This document shows positions 1 through 14,573 of a stretch of 64,000 bases of DNA, in pieces. A program made the position numbers and the translations under genes. The notes under the pieces were generated by a model that ran no database searches, was not told the DNA's origin, and worked only from the letters and a program-made list of their open reading frames with translations. Source of the stretch: Cololabis saira (lineage: Eukaryota; Chordata; Actinopteri; Beloniformes; Belonidae); the NCBI RefSeq assembly GCF_033807715.1, contig NC_084606.1:40041922-40105921 (forward strand), read 5' to 3'. How positions within the stretch are numbered: the stretch's first letter is position 1; every line of letters begins with the position of its first letter.

Positions 1-2019
1 CAGAAAAAAGGGACAACCAATCAGAAGAAGGGGCGGGGCTAATTTAAGCCAATGAAGGTCAAGGGCTCCATAAAGAATCTGATGACACCACCCACGACTC
101 TCTATGTTAAACAATTAAAATGTTATAGCAGAAAAAAGGGACAACCAATGACAAGAAGGGGCGGGGCTAATTCAGGCCAATGAAGGTCAAGGACTCCATA
201 CAGAATCTTATGACACCACCCAGGACTCTCTATGTCAAACCATTCCAAAGTTATAGCAGAAAATCGGGACAACCAATCAGAAGAAGGAGCGGGGCTAATT
301 AAGCCCAACGAAGCTTAAGAACTCATTACAGAGTCCCATGATACCACCCATGACTTCCTATGTCAAACCATTCAAAAGTTATAGCAGAAAAAAGGGACAA
401 CCAATCAGAAGAAGGGGCGGGGCTAATTAAGGCCAACGAAGCTTAAGGACTCATTACAGAGTCCCATGACACCACCCACAACTCTCTATGTCAAACCATT
501 CAAAAGTTATGGCAGAGAAAAGTATTCTAGGGGGCGCTGTTGAGCCGTTAGGCCACGCCCATTAATGCAAACCATGAAATATCAAATGTATCGCCAAGTC
601 TGGCTTGCATGCAAAATTTGGTGACTTTTGGAGAACTATCAAAAATGGACCAATCACATGAAGGGGGGGGGGGGGCGCGCCTTTTGGCGTCTAGCGTCGC
701 CACGGTAACACTTTTGAAAGAGAAAAGTAATGCGTGGTGTCGCAGGATGTAGACGCACATTTTGATGTATAACACACCTGGGGGCACGTTACGGTTCGGG
801 CTGAATTAACTGCCGAAGGAATGGCATAAATTTCGCCAAAATGACACAATGTATTCAAAATGGCCGACATCCTGTTCGGTTTCGGCCATGGCTCCAAGAG
901 ACTTTTCTTTAAGTTGTGCCATGATACAGGTGTGTAGCGATTTTCGTGCATGTACGTCAAACCGTATTGTGGGGCTTGAGGCACAAAGTTTTCTAGGGGG
1001 CGCTGTTGAGCCATTTTGCCACGCCCATTAATGCAAACCATGAAATATCAAATTTATCGCCAGGCCTGGCTTGCATGCCAAATTTGGTGCCTTTTGGGGA
1101 ACTATCAAATATGGACCAATCAGATGAAGGGGGGGTGCGCTTGTTGGCGTCTAGCGTCGCCACGGTAACACTTTTGAAAGACAAAAGTAATGCGTGTAGT
1201 CGCAGGATGGAGACGCACATTTTGATGTATAACACATCTGGGTTCACGATACGGTTCGGGCTGAATTAACTCTCGAAGGAATGGCATATATTGCTCCAAA
1301 ATTACGCAATTAATTCAGAATGTTCAAAATGGCCGACTTCCTGTTCGGTTTCGGCCATGGCGCCAAGAGACTTTTCTTTTAGTTGCGACATGATACAGGT
1401 GTGTACCGATTTTCGTTCATGTACGTCAAACCGTATTATGGGGCTTGAGGCGCAAAGTTTTTTCTGTCTGAACCAACCAGATGAAGGGTGGCCGCGCTTT
1501 TTGGCGTCTAGCGCCGCCACGGTAACGCTTTTGAAAGAGAAAAGTAATGCGTGTAGTCGCAGGATGGAGACGCACATTTTGATGTATAACACACTTGGGT
1601 GCACGTTACGGTTCGGGCTGAATTAACTTTCGAAGGAATGGCATAAATTTCGCCAAAATGACACAACTAATTCAAAATGGCCGACTTCCTGTTCGGTTTC
1701 GGGCATGACGCCAAGAGACTTTTCTTTCAGTTGCGCCATGATACAGGTGTGTACCGATTTTCGTGCGTGTACGACATACCGCATTCTGGGGCTTGAGGCA
1801 CAAAGGGGGCGCCGTTGAGCCATTTTGCCAAGCCCATTAATGCAAACCATTAAATATCAAATTTTTCGCCAGGCCTGACTTGCATGCAAAATTTGGTGAC
1901 TTTTTGGGCATGTTAAGGGGGGCAAAAAGGCCCTCCTTTCGTCAGAAGAAAAAAGAAAGAAAAAAAAAAATTCCTACAGATACAATAGGGCCTTCGCACT
2001 GCAAGTGCTCGGGCCCTAA
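1..2019 (+). repeat. Array unit 1 (cut by the window edge)
   Basis: The window begins inside the 5' block, which shows four CCAAT/GC-box repeats between 1 and about 500. Three 3'-block repeats follow, starting near 519, 975 and 1440. An A-rich stretch at about 1946-1970 precedes the terminal hairpin and CTAA, which end at 2019. Confidence 0.8.
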
Positions 2020-2635
2020 TTAAAGCTGCAAGCAGCGATGAACGGGCCCTCGCACTCACGTCCACCGCCCCCCATAAGCATATCAGAAATGACAGCACCC
2101 ACGACTTCCTATGTCAAACCATTCAAAAGTTATAGCAGAAAAAAGGGACAACCAATCAGAAGAAGGGGCGGGGCTTATTCTGGCCAATGAAGGTCAAGGA
2201 CTCCATAAAGAATCTGATGACACCACCCAGGACTCTCTATGTCAAACCATTCCAATGTTATAGCAGAAAATCGGGCCAACCAATCAGAAGAAGGGGCGGG
2301 GCTAATTAAGGCCAACGAAGCTTAAGGACTCATTACAGAGTCCCATGACACCACCCACAACTCTCTATGTCAAACCATTCAAAAGTTATGGCAGAGAAAA
2401 GTATTCTAGGGGGCGCTGTTGAGCCGTTAGGCCACGCCCGTTAATGCAAACCATGAAATATCAAATTTATCGCCAAGTCTGTCTTGCATGCAAAATTTGG
2501 TGACTTTTGGAGAACTATCAAATATGGACCAATCAGATGAAGGGGAAAGAGAAAAGTAATGTGCGTCGTCACAGGACAGAGACGAACATTTTGATGTAAA
2601 AAAAACACAAAAATTGCTGACAAAAATTTTGGCAT

Positions 2636-2712
2636 ATCAAGCCAGGCTTGAACTCTCGACCTCTGGCAGCAAAGACCGCAATAATCTGGCTGAGCTAAGT
2701 CTCAGCTTATCC
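2636..2712 (-). other. tRNA-like segment, probably SINE- or pseudogene-derived
   Basis: On the minus strand the segment reads like the internal promoter of a tRNA: an A-box-like TTAGCTCAGCCAG and, about 40 bp on, a B-box-like GAGAGTTCAAGCC. The spacing suits a tRNA body. The acceptor and T stems do not pair well, so a working tRNA gene is unlikely. It lies in the non-array insert of unit 2. Confidence 0.35.
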
Positions 2713-2918
2713 TTTTATTTGACCTACTGGGTTAGGACAGACCAACATAGCGATAAAATGTCTGGAACTTTTTTTTCCTAATTTTTTTAATATTTGTAAG
2801 TTATAAATATTAGTAAAACCCTACTATTTAAATTATTACTTTTTTTGTAACCATTCTGCCAAGGTTGTAACCGGGCTGAGCCGGGAATATTTCTGAAGTC
2901 ACCACATTACAGGGAGCT

Positions 2919-3069
2919 GATTGGTCGGGGGGCGGGGCCGTCATCACCCTACTCGCCACTGATTGGTCGGGGGGCGGGGCCGTCATCACCCTACTCGCCA
3001 CTGATTGGTCGGGGGGCGGGGCCGCCATCACCCTACTCGCCACTGATTGGTCAGGGGGCGGGGCCGGCA
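2919..3069 (+). repeat. 42-bp minisatellite with inverted CCAAT and GC box in every copy
   Basis: About 3.6 copies of a 42-bp unit that contains CTGATTGGTCGGGGGGCGGG and then ATCACCCTACTCGCC. The copies differ by single bases, for example GTCATC versus GCCATC. Each holds ATTGG (the reverse of CCAAT) directly next to a GGGGCGGGGC Sp1-type box. Confidence 0.9.
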
Positions 3070-4839
3070 GACGTTTGAATCAGGAAGCGGGAGTCAGCGC
3101 GAGAGCGACTGGCGGCTCGCGGCAATTTTATTATAAAAAAAGGACAACCAATCAGAAGAAGGGGCGGGGCTAATTCAGGCCAATGAAGTTCAAGGACTCC
3201 ATAAAGAATCTGATGACACCACCCACGACTCTCTATGTCAAACCATTCAAAAGTTATAGCAGAAAATCGGGACAACCAATCAGAAGAAGGGGCGGGGCTA
3301 ATTAAGGCCAACTAAGCTTAAGGACTCATTACAGAATCCCATGACACCACCCACGACTTCCTATGTCAAACCATTCAAAAGTTATGGCAGATAAAAGTAT
3401 TCTAGGGGGGGCTGTTGAGCCGTTAGGCCACGCCCATTAATGCAAACCAAGAAATATCAAATTTATCGCCAAGTCTGTCTTGCATGCAAAATTTGGTGAC
3501 TTTTGGAGAACTATCAAATATGGACCAATCACATGAAGGGGGGGGCGCACCTTTTGGCGTCTAGCGTCGCCACGGTAACACTTTTGAAAGAGAAAAGTAA
3601 TGCGTGGTGTCGCAGGATGTAGATGCACATTTTGATGTATAACACACCTGGGTGCACGTTACGGTTCGGGCTGAATTAACTGCCGAAGGAAATAAATAAA
3701 TTTCGCCAAAATTACACAATTTATTCAAAATGGCCGACATCCTGTTCGGTTTCGGCCATGGCTCCAAGAGACTTTTCTTTAAGTTGTGCCATGATACAGG
3801 TGTGTAGCGATTCTCGTGCATGTACGTCAAACCGTATTGTGGGGCTTGAGGCACAAAGTTTTCCGGGGGGCGCTGTTGAGCCATTTTGCCACGCCCATTA
3901 ATGCAAACCATGAAATATCAAATTTATCGCCAGGCATGGCTTGCATGCCAAATTTGGTGCCTTTTGGGGAACTATCAAATATGGACCAATCAGATGAAGG
4001 GGGGGTGCGCTTGTTGGCGTCTAGCGTCGCCACGGTAACACTTTCGAAAGAGAAAAGTAATGCGTGTAGTCGCAGGATGGAGACGCACATTTTGATGTAT
4101 AACACATCTGGGTTCACGATACGGTTCGGGCTGAATTAACTCTCAAAGGAATGGCATATATTGCTCCAAAATTACGCAATTAATTCAGAATGTTCAAAAT
4201 GGCCGACTTCCTGTTCGGTTTCGGCCATGGCGCCAATAGACTTTTCTTTTAGTTGCGACATAATACAGGAGTGTACCGATTTTCGTTCATGTACGTCAAA
4301 CCGTATTATGGGGCTTGAGGCACAAAGTTTTTTCTGTCGAACCAATCAGATGAAGGGTGGGCGCGCTTTTTGGCGTCTAGCGCCGCCACGGTAACGCTTT
4401 TGAAAGAGAAAAGTAATGCGTGTTGTCGCAGGATGGAGACGCACATTTTGATGTATAACACACTTGGGGGCACGTTACGGTTCGGGCTGAATTAACTTTT
4501 GAAGGAATGGCATAAATTTCGCCAAAATGACACGACTAATTCAAAATGGCCGACATCCTGTTCGGTTTCGGGCATGACCCCAAGAGACTTTTGTTTAAGT
4601 TGTCCCATGATACAGGTGTGTACCGATTTTCGTGCATGTACGTCAAACCGTATCGTGGGGCTTGAGACACAAAGTTTTCCGGGGGGCGCTGTTGAGCCAT
4701 TTTGCCACGCCCATTAGTGCAAACCTTTAAAAATCAAATTTTTCGCCAGGCCTGACTAGGGTGCAAAATTTGGTGACTTTTTGGGCATGTTAAGGGGGGC
4801 AAAAAGGCCTTCACTTTGTCAGGAAAATAATAATAATAA

Positions 4840-6640
4840 TAACTAGAAAATTTCATGAAATTTTGATATGGGCATGCCCTACGGCCCATTCGACCCCTCT
4901 CGCTGCTTTGGTTTAGGGCTGTAGTGGTTGTGTTCGGGGTGGTTCTATGTCAGTTTGAGGTGTTTAAAGTTGTATTGCATTCATTCCTGTGCTCCCAATA
5001 GTTATTAAAGGCGTGCGCTTTTTGGCGTCTAGCGCCCCCCACGGTGACACTTTTGACTGAAAAAAGTAATGCCCATCGAGGCAACATGGAGACGCATCTA
5101 ACGATGTATGCCATGCATGGGTGCATGTTGCGGTTCAGGCTACATTAATGGATAGGTTTTTGTTTCACCGTGGTAAAAAAAACCATCTGAATGAATGGGG
5201 CCATTTGGCATGGATTTTGACATAAAATTTCCTTAAATAACAGCTTCATGAAATTTGAATATGTTGAAGTCCACAGCGTGCCGAGTCGGGGAACATTTGT
5301 AGGATGTCTCTATGATAATCTGTTGCCTAGCAACAAGCGTCCAAAGTCAAACGGAAATAAAGAAAAAAATGAAAGGTCATTATCGCAAAAAGTGTAATAA
5401 TTGGCATAATGAGCTTGTACGGTCCGTTAGTGCCAATCGGGCCGAGTGTTTGAAAGTTTGAACGATGTCTCTACGATAAAGTCTGGCCGAGCAATAAACG
5501 TTAGAATTTTTGCCTTTTTTTTTGCTTTTTGGCATCTAGCGTTGCCACGGTAACACTTTTGACTGAGAAAAGTAATGCCCATCGAGGCACGATTGAGACG
5601 CATCCAACGATGTATGCCATGCATGGGTGCACGTTCCGGTCTGGGCATCATTAACAGATGTTTTATTCACATGCTCCCCCATACAAATGCATAGGTTTTT
5701 GTTGCCATGGTAACAAGCTCCATAGGATAGAATGGGACAATTAGGCTTCAATATCTCAAAAGCTGTAAACGACAGCGTAATGAGACCTTAGTATGTTGTA
5801 GTCCACAGCAACCCGAGTCTTTTAACGTTAAATTAAACTCTCTACGATATTGTGTTGCCGCGCAACAAGCGTCCGAAATTCCGTTAGCATCAAAATGAAC
5901 AAAGTGGAATACCTCAAAAACCGTAATAGCAAGCTTGACGAGACTAAAATATGTTGCAGTACAAAGCGTCCCGGGTTTGTCAATGTTGTAATGATGTCTG
6001 TACGATAAACCGTTGCCTAGCAACAAACGTCCAAAATAAAAGGGATTTTTTTTTTAAATTGAAAGTTAAATATCGCAAAAACCGTAATAACTAGAATGAT
6101 GAAGTTGTATGGTCCTTTAAAGACTATCGGGCCGAGTGTTTCAAAGTTTGAACGATGTCTCTACGATAAAGTTCGGCCGAGCAATAAGCGTGGGAATTTT
6201 TGCCTTTTTTTTTGCTTTTTGGCAACTAGCGTTGCCACGGTAACCCCTATTACTGAGAAAAGTAATACCCATCGAATCACGATGGAGACGCATCCAACGA
6301 TGTATGCCATGCATGGGTGCACGTTGCGGTTCGGGCCGTATTAACGGACGAAAAAAAGTGCGGAATAAGAATAATAAGAAAAGGGAAACCTTTTCTGTAT
6401 ACCAATATATCGCCTTCATTTTCATGTTTTTCCTCATTTTTTCGGGCGTGTTTTAGTTTTTGGAGATTTTTTTTTTCCACATCAGAGCGGGGTCATGCTG
6501 TACACCCGCTGGTGTGACGTGGGACTTTTGCGACTTTAGCTTGTTAGCAAAATGCTAGCAACATTGCCCTTTGGGCCATTCTGGACGATTGCAATATGGT
6601 CATGCCATTACTTGGCATGCCCATAATAATAAAAATTCCT
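4840..6640 (+). repeat. Diverged module inside unit 2, made of ~110-bp and ~140-bp subrepeats
   Basis: This block is related to the array only through the stretch ending in GTTGCCACGGTAAC, which recurs near 5010 (mutated), 5541 and 6231. Between these, a ~110-bp subrepeat recurs five times (about 5235, 5405, 5768, 5927 and 6089). It has the pattern GAACGATGTCTCTACGATAA followed by a palindrome such as GTTGCCTAGCAAC and then AAGCGTCC. No convincing reading frame is present. It appears to be an older or sister version of the array sequence. Confidence 0.7.
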
Positions 6641-6684
6641 GCAAATACAATAGGGCCTTCGCTCTGAAGGTGCTCGGGCCCTAA

Positions 6685-8506
6685 TTAAAGCTGCAAGCAG
6701 CGATGATCGGGCCCTCGCACTCACGTCCACCGCCCCCCATAAGCATATCAGAAATGACACCACCCACGACTCTCTATGTCAAACGATTCAAAAGTTATAG
6801 CAGAAAAAAGGAACAACCAATCAGAAGACGGGGCAGGGCTAATTCAGGCCAATGAAGGTCAAGGACTCCATACAGAGTCTGATGACACCACCCACGACTC
6901 TCTATGTCAAACCATTCAAAAGTTATAGCAGAAAATAGGGACAAACAATCAGAAGAAGGGGCGGGGCTAATTCAGGCCAATGAAGGTCAAGGACTCCATA
7001 AATAATCTGATGACACCAGCCACGACTCTCTATGTCAAACCATTCCAAAGTTATAGCAGAAAATCGGGACAACCAATCAGAAGAAGGGGCGGGGCTAATT
7101 AAGGCCAACGAAGCTTAAGAACTCATTACAGAGTCCCATGACACCACCCACAACTTCCTATGTCAAACCATTCAAAAGTTATGGCAGAGAAAAGTATTCT
7201 AGGGGGCGCTGTTGAGCCGTTAGGCAACGCCCATTAATGCAAACCATGAAATATCAAATTTATCGCCAAGTCTGTCTTGCATGCAAAATTTGGTGGCTTT
7301 TGGAGAACTATCAAATATGGACCAATCAGATTTCAAAATGGCCGACTTCCTGTTCGGTTTCGGCCATGGCTCCAAGAGAATTTTCTTTAAGTTGTGCCAT
7401 GATACAGGTGTGTAGCGATTTTCGTGCATGTACGTCAAACCGTATTGTGGGGCTTGAGGCACAAAGTTTTCAAGGGGGCGCTTTTGAGCCATTTTACCAC
7501 GCCCATTAATGCAAACCATGAAATATCAAATTTATCGCCAGGCCGGTCTTGCATGCCAAATTTGGTGCCTTTTGGGGAACTATCAAATATGGACCAATCA
7601 GATGAAGGGGAGGTGCGCTTGTTGGTGTCTAGCGTCGCCACGGTAACACTTTTGAAAGAGAAAAGTAATGCGTTTAGTCGCAGGATGGAGACGCACATTT
7701 TGATGTATGACACACCTGGGTGCACGTTATGGTTCGGGCTGAATTAATTCTCGAAGGAATGGCATATATTGCTCCAAAATTACAGGATTAATTCAGAATG
7801 TTCAAAATGGCCGACTTCCTGTTCCGTTTCGGCCATAGCGCCAAGAGACTTTTCTTTAAGTTGCGACATGATACAGGTGTGTACCGATTTTCGTTCATGT
7901 ACGTCAAAACGTATTATGGGGCTTGAGGCGCAAAGTTTTTTCTGTCTGAACCAATCAGATGAAGGGTGGGCGCGCTTTTTGGCGTCTAGCGTCGCCACGG
8001 TAACGCTTATGAAAGAGAAAAGTAATGCGTGGTGTCGCAGGATGGAGACGCACATTTTGATGTATAACACACTTGGGGGCACGTTACGGTTCGGGCTGAA
8101 TTAACTTTCGAAGGAATGGCATAACTTTCGCCAAAATGACACGATTAATTCAAAACGGCCGACATCCTGTTCGGTTTCGGGCATGACGCCAAGAGACTTT
8201 TCTTTAAGTTGCCCCATGATACAGGTGTGCACCGATTTTCGTGCATGTACGTCAAACCGTATCGTGGGGCTTGAGGCACAAAGTTTTCAAGGGGGCGCTG
8301 TTGAGCCATTTTGCCACGCCCATTAAAGCAAACCATTAAATATCAAATTTTTCGCCAGACCTGACTTGGGTGCAAAATTTGGTGACTTTTTGGGCATGTT
8401 AAGGGGGGCAAAAAGGCCATCACTTTGTCAGAAGAAAAAAAAAAATAATAATAAAAATTCCTGCAAATACAATAGGGCCTTCGCACTGCAAGTGCTCGGG
8501 CCCTAA
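6685..8506 (+). repeat. Array unit 3
   Basis: A complete unit of 1822 bp: start hairpin, three CCAAT/GC-box repeats (about 6815-7110), three 3'-block repeats with X-box motifs at 7634 and 7991, an A-rich stretch and the terminal hairpin with CTAA. Confidence 0.8.
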
Positions 8507-10254
8507 TTAAAGCTGCAAGCAGCGATGAACGGGCCCTCGCACTCACGGCCACCGCCCCCATTAGCATATCAGAAATGACACCACCCACGACTTCCTATGT
8601 CAAACCATTCAAAAGTTATAGCAGAAAAAAGGGACAACCAATCAGAAGAAGGGGCGGGGCTAATTAAGGCCAACGAAGCTTAAGAACTCATTACAGAGTC
8701 CCATGACACCACCCACGACTTCCTATGTCAAACCATTCAAAAGTTATAGCAGAAAAAAGGGACAACCAATCAGAAGAAGGGGTGGGGCTAATTCAGGCCA
8801 ATGAAGGTCAAGGACTCCATACAGAGTCCCATGACACCACCCACAACTTCCTATGTCAAACCATTCAAAAGTTATGGCAGAGAAAAGTATTCTAGGGGGC
8901 GCTGTTGAGCCGTTAGGCCATGCCCATTAATGCAAACCGTGAAATATCAAATTTATCGCCAAGTCTGTCTTGCATGCAAAATTTGGTGACTTTTGGAGAA
9001 CTATCAAATATGGACCAATCAGATTTCAAAATGGCCGACTTCCTGTTCGGTTTCGGCCATGGCTCCAAGAGACTTTTCTTTAAGCTGTGCCATGATACAG
9101 GTGTATAGCGATTTTGGTGCATGTACGTCAAACCGTATTGTGGGGCTTGAGGCACAAAGTTTTCTGGGGGGCGCTGTTGAGCCATTTTGCCACGCCCATT
9201 AATGCAAACCATGAAATATCACATTTATCGCCAGTCCTGGCTTGCGTGCCAAATTTGGTGCCTTTTGGGGAACTATCAAATATGGACCAATCAGATGAAG
9301 GGGGGGTGCGCTTGTTGGCGTCTAGCGTCGCCACGGTAACACTTTTGAAAGAGAAAAGTAATGCGTGTAGTCGCAGGATGGAGACGCACATTTTGATGTA
9401 TAACACATCTGGGTTCACGATACGGTTCGGGCCGTATTAATTCTCGAAGGAAAGGCATATATTGCTCCAAAATTACGCAATTAATTCAGAATGTTCAAAA
9501 TGGCCGACTTCCTGTTCGGTTTCGGCCGTGGCGCCAAGAGACTTTTCTTTAAGTTGCGACATGATACAGGTGTGTAGCGATTTTCGTTCATGTACGTCAA
9601 ACCGTATTGAGGGGCTTGAGGCGCAAAGTTTTTTCTGTCTGAACCAATCAGATGAAGGGTGGGCGCGCTTTTCGGCGTCTAGCGTCGCCACGGTAACGCT
9701 TTTGAAAGAGAAAAGTAATGCGTGGTGTCGGAGGATGGAGACGCACATTTTGATGTATAACACACCTGGGTGCACGTTACGGTTCGGGCCGTATTAACTG
9801 CCGAAGGAAGGCATAAATTTCGCCAAAATGACATGATTAATTCAAAATGGCCGACTTCCTGTTCGGTTTCTCGACATGACGCCCAGAGACTTTTCTTTAA
9901 GTTGGGCCATGATACAGGTGTGTACCGATTTTCGTGCATGTACGACAAACCGCATTGTGGGGCTTGAGGCACAAAGTTTTCCGGGGGGCGCTGTTGAGCC
10001 ATTTTGCCACGCCCATTAATGTAAACCATTAAATATCAAATTTTTCGCCAGGCCTGACTTGCATGCAAAATTTGGTGACTTTTTGGGCACGTTTAGGGGG
10101 GCAAAAAGGCCTTCCTTTTGTCAGAAAAATAATACAAAGAATTCCTACAGATACAATAGGGCCTTCGCACTGAAGGTGCTCGGGCCCTAATAATAACGCG
10201 AAGAATTCCTACAGATACAATAGGGCCTTCGCACTGAAGGTGCTCGGGCCCTAA
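8507..10254 (+). repeat. Array unit 4 with a duplicated terminal hairpin
   Basis: A complete unit that ends twice. The last 60 bp (ATTCCTACAGATACAATAGG plus the hairpin and CCCTAATAATAA) occur at about 10140-10190 and again at about 10204-10254. Two CCAAT/GC-box repeats and three 3'-block repeats are present, with X-box motifs at 9327 and 9684. Confidence 0.8.
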
Positions 10255-10260
10255 TAATAA

Positions 10261-11860
<1,600 letters not shown>

Positions 11861-11882
11861 TAAGAAGAAAAATAAATAATAA

Positions 11883-11968
11883 GAAATACGGATTATAAGG
11901 CGCATGGTCAGCTTTTGAAAAGATTTAAGGCTTTTAGGTGCGCCTCATAGTGCGGAAAATACAGTCCA
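11883..11968 (+). repeat. Short inverted-repeat fragment of a dispersed element
   Basis: An arm reading TACGGATTATAAGGCGCATG is matched about 50 bp on by its imperfect reverse complement (GTGCGCCTCATAGTGCGG, then AAAATACAGT). This has the shape of a terminal fragment of a small DNA element. A degraded relative (GCGCC...AAAATACGGTA) is seen near 20785-20832. Confidence 0.5.
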
Positions 11969-12946
11969 GATGCCAGAAGTAGTCTACTCTAGTCTAACAT
12001 AATATTGTTAGTATTATTAATTATTGTGTTTTTTACAATAACATACCTTTGATAATGTATGAATCATCACTCACACATGAAAAAATAATTTTATTTAATT
12101 TTTTTAACTCTTGGGAGCCTAAGCAGCCGCTTAGTTGGCTTATGCCTTGGGCCGACTCTGGCCTGAAGTGTTCTGAACTGACGTTGCAACTCTGTATTCA
12201 AACAAATGGGGGTGTCTTTTCCACTTGTACGTTGGTATTTCTAATCACATGATGCAGTAGCTTTGAATAAATCCATGTAACCTGCAGCCAGAAGCTGAAA
12301 GACATCCATGATCCACCACATGCAGTATCTAGCTTTTTTCTTCTTCCAGATTTTCTTCAACATACACACGACCACCTGCGATCGATGAAACCGCCACGAC
12401 CACAAAGTCATTCAAACCCTAAATGAAATGAGCCGTGGCCTCAGCTGTTGGCTGGAACCCTCCCAGGGCACTTTCTCCTTCAGACTACAAAGAGAAAGTG
12501 AGCACAAGTCTTCCTTACAGCTCTACATTCATCCGGAGATATCCCACTGCCCCGGAATGTGCTCACACTTTGCACTTGTGATCAGTTTTCTCAGGGGACT
12601 AGGCAAGGCCACCCTCCACTCTTCAAACTCAGGATTTGTTGCCAAAATCCAGCTCATGCAGCTGCATCAGTTCCAGTCGCTGTTACACAGTTTTCAGCAG
12701 GACGTTTAAATTCCCATTATGCATATTACAAGTTACAATTTTCCTATTTAGATCACTTTATTTCAATACGAATACACGAGAGGAGACCAGAGAAGCTGCC
12801 CCATAATGAGCTTCATGCTGACTGAAGATTTAATCCACCAATGAACCCAAAAGCTTTTAAGGTGATTTGCTCAGTTTACACCGTTGTCAATAACGTGTGC
12901 TGAATGTCCTATTTACGTCTGATCCTGAGCGCTCTCTCTTTATATA
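11969..12946 (+). other. No gene or repeat recognised
   Basis: Moderately AT-rich unique-looking sequence. Two overlapping open frames (about 12428-12709 and 12559-12825) show no family resemblance, no splice-site pattern and low-complexity composition. I would not call them genes. Confidence 0.5.
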
Positions 12947-12949
12947 TAT

Positions 12950-13068
<119 letters not shown>

Positions 13069-13400
13069 GTAGAATAAACCATTTGGGTCCCAGCAGATTG
13101 TGTGACATCACAGCTTCTCACGCTCTTTGTTTGTCCCCTTTTCCTGTGACCCCCCCCCCATCCTCTCCCACCCTCTTCTTATTCCCCATGTGAGTTGTGG
13201 AGAAACTGACCACGAAAAACTCATTCATTGCCAGAAATCCTGTTTTTCCATTAAAGAAAAAAAAAACTTAACAACATAGAGCTGTCACAGATCAAACCAG
13301 GAGAATGTATTAAAAGCATTATATTTATTGCTAACTTGACTGAATGGCAGAGGGCCAAGCCAACAGCTAGCCACTGCCACAACTGCTGAAGGAGCTAGTA

Positions 13401-13981
13401 CAGGGGTCTGCAACCCAAAATGTTGAAAGAGCCGTATTGAACCAAAAACACAAAAAACAAATATGTCTGGAGCCGCAAAAAATGAAAAGTCTTGTATAAG
13501 CCTTAGAATGAAGACAACACATGCTGCATGAATCTATATTAGTTAGAACTGGGGGAAGATTTTTTTTTTCATTATGCACTTTGAGAAAAAAGTCAAAATG
13601 TTTAGAAAAAAGTTGAAATTTCAAGATTAATGTTGAAGTACAATCTTGAGAAAAAAGTCGAAATGAGAAAAAAGTTGAAATGTCGAGAAAAAAGTCGAAA
13701 TGTCAAGAAAAAAGTCGAAATGTTGAGAAAAAGTGGAAATGTCGAGAAAAAAAGGAAAGGAAAAAGGAAGAAAAAAAGAGAAAAAAAGGAAAAAAAGAAG
13801 AAAAAAAAGAAGAAAAAAAGGGAAAAAAAGGAAAAAAAGAGAAAAAAATAATTAAAAAAAAGAAAAAAAAGACGAAAAAAAGGAAAAAAAAGATCAAACA
13901 TTTTTGAAAAAGCTCCAGGAGCCACTAGGGCGGTGCTAAAGAGCAGCATGCGGCTCTAGAACCGCGGGTTGCCGACCCCCG
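13401..13981. mobile_element. Non-autonomous hAT element (581 bp) with 8-bp target duplication
   Basis: The ends are CAGGGGTCTGCAACC and GGTTGCCGACCCCCG, imperfect inverted copies with the hAT-type CAGGGGTC start. AGCTAGTA flanks the element at 13393-13400 and 13982-13989, the 8-bp duplication expected of hAT transposition. The interior has no transposase. It is dominated by a purine-rich tract (about 13575-13890) of tandem GAGAAAAAAGTCGAAATG-like 18-mers that decay into AAAAAGG runs. Confidence 0.93.
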
Positions 13982-14573
13982 AGCTAGTAGCACAAAGGCC
14001 CAATCCCAATTCAACTTCACTCGCCCTTCTTTTCTCCACTCGCCCTTCTTTTCTTCCCTAACCCCTAAAAAAGAAGGGGGAGATTTTAGGGCACTTGAGA
14101 TCTAGGGCACTTGGCCCAGGTGCCTGTCCCATTTCTCCTACTCCCCCTCGTTTTCATCCCTACCCTGATCAGGAAGCTGAGAGCCAAAAGCTGTTTTAAT
14201 TTCAGCTGTAGCGCTGTTAATATGGCACTTTATTAAGTTTTAATATTTTTTCAGGCATAAAGGTAACCTTAAGATCCGCAACCGGGGCTCAGTTTATCCA
14301 AATAACGCCTGTTAAGAAATTTGACCCGATGTTTTCGGAGATGAGAAGAGCCGCCTTAGCTCACAGCCCGAAAACAGACGTATCCGCCGGGTCAAGCTGC
14401 TCCCTCGTCCCGGGAGAGAAACTCTCTCCCGGAACGCAGCTCCGTTGAGAATTACGCTGGCTGAAATAAATCATTTAGGAAGATGTTGGTTTAATAGATG
14501 AAATCTAACAGTTGTAGCTACGCCTGTTAAGAAATTTGCTCTGAAATTTAGAGATTCTGTCTGCCGGCTCCGG

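Larger units (their letters stand above)
2020..6684 (+). repeat. Array unit 2, enlarged by two foreign or diverged blocks
   Basis: It starts with the GCTGCAAGCAGC hairpin and ends with the terminal hairpin at 6684. It is about 2.5 times as long as units 3-5. The extra length comes from a non-array stretch at about 2590-3130 (a tRNA-like segment and a 42-bp minisatellite) and from a diverged module at about 4840-6640. Between these two, the ordinary 5' and 3' blocks resume at about 3130 and run to about 4830. Confidence 0.8.

Noticed and set aside
1946..2060. Classical Helitron ends
   Set aside because: CTAA and a hairpin are present, but the hairpin overlaps the end, no TC start could be fixed and no Rep/helicase gene is seen; kept only as a possibility.
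2636..2712. Functional tRNA gene
   Set aside because: A- and B-box-like sequences exist, but stems do not pair and no anticodon can be assigned with confidence.
12428..12825. Possible small gene
   Set aside because: No homology pattern, splice sites or conserved composition could be recognised.
13602..13949. Lys- or Phe-rich open frames
   Set aside because: They translate the purine-rich tract inside the hAT MITE.
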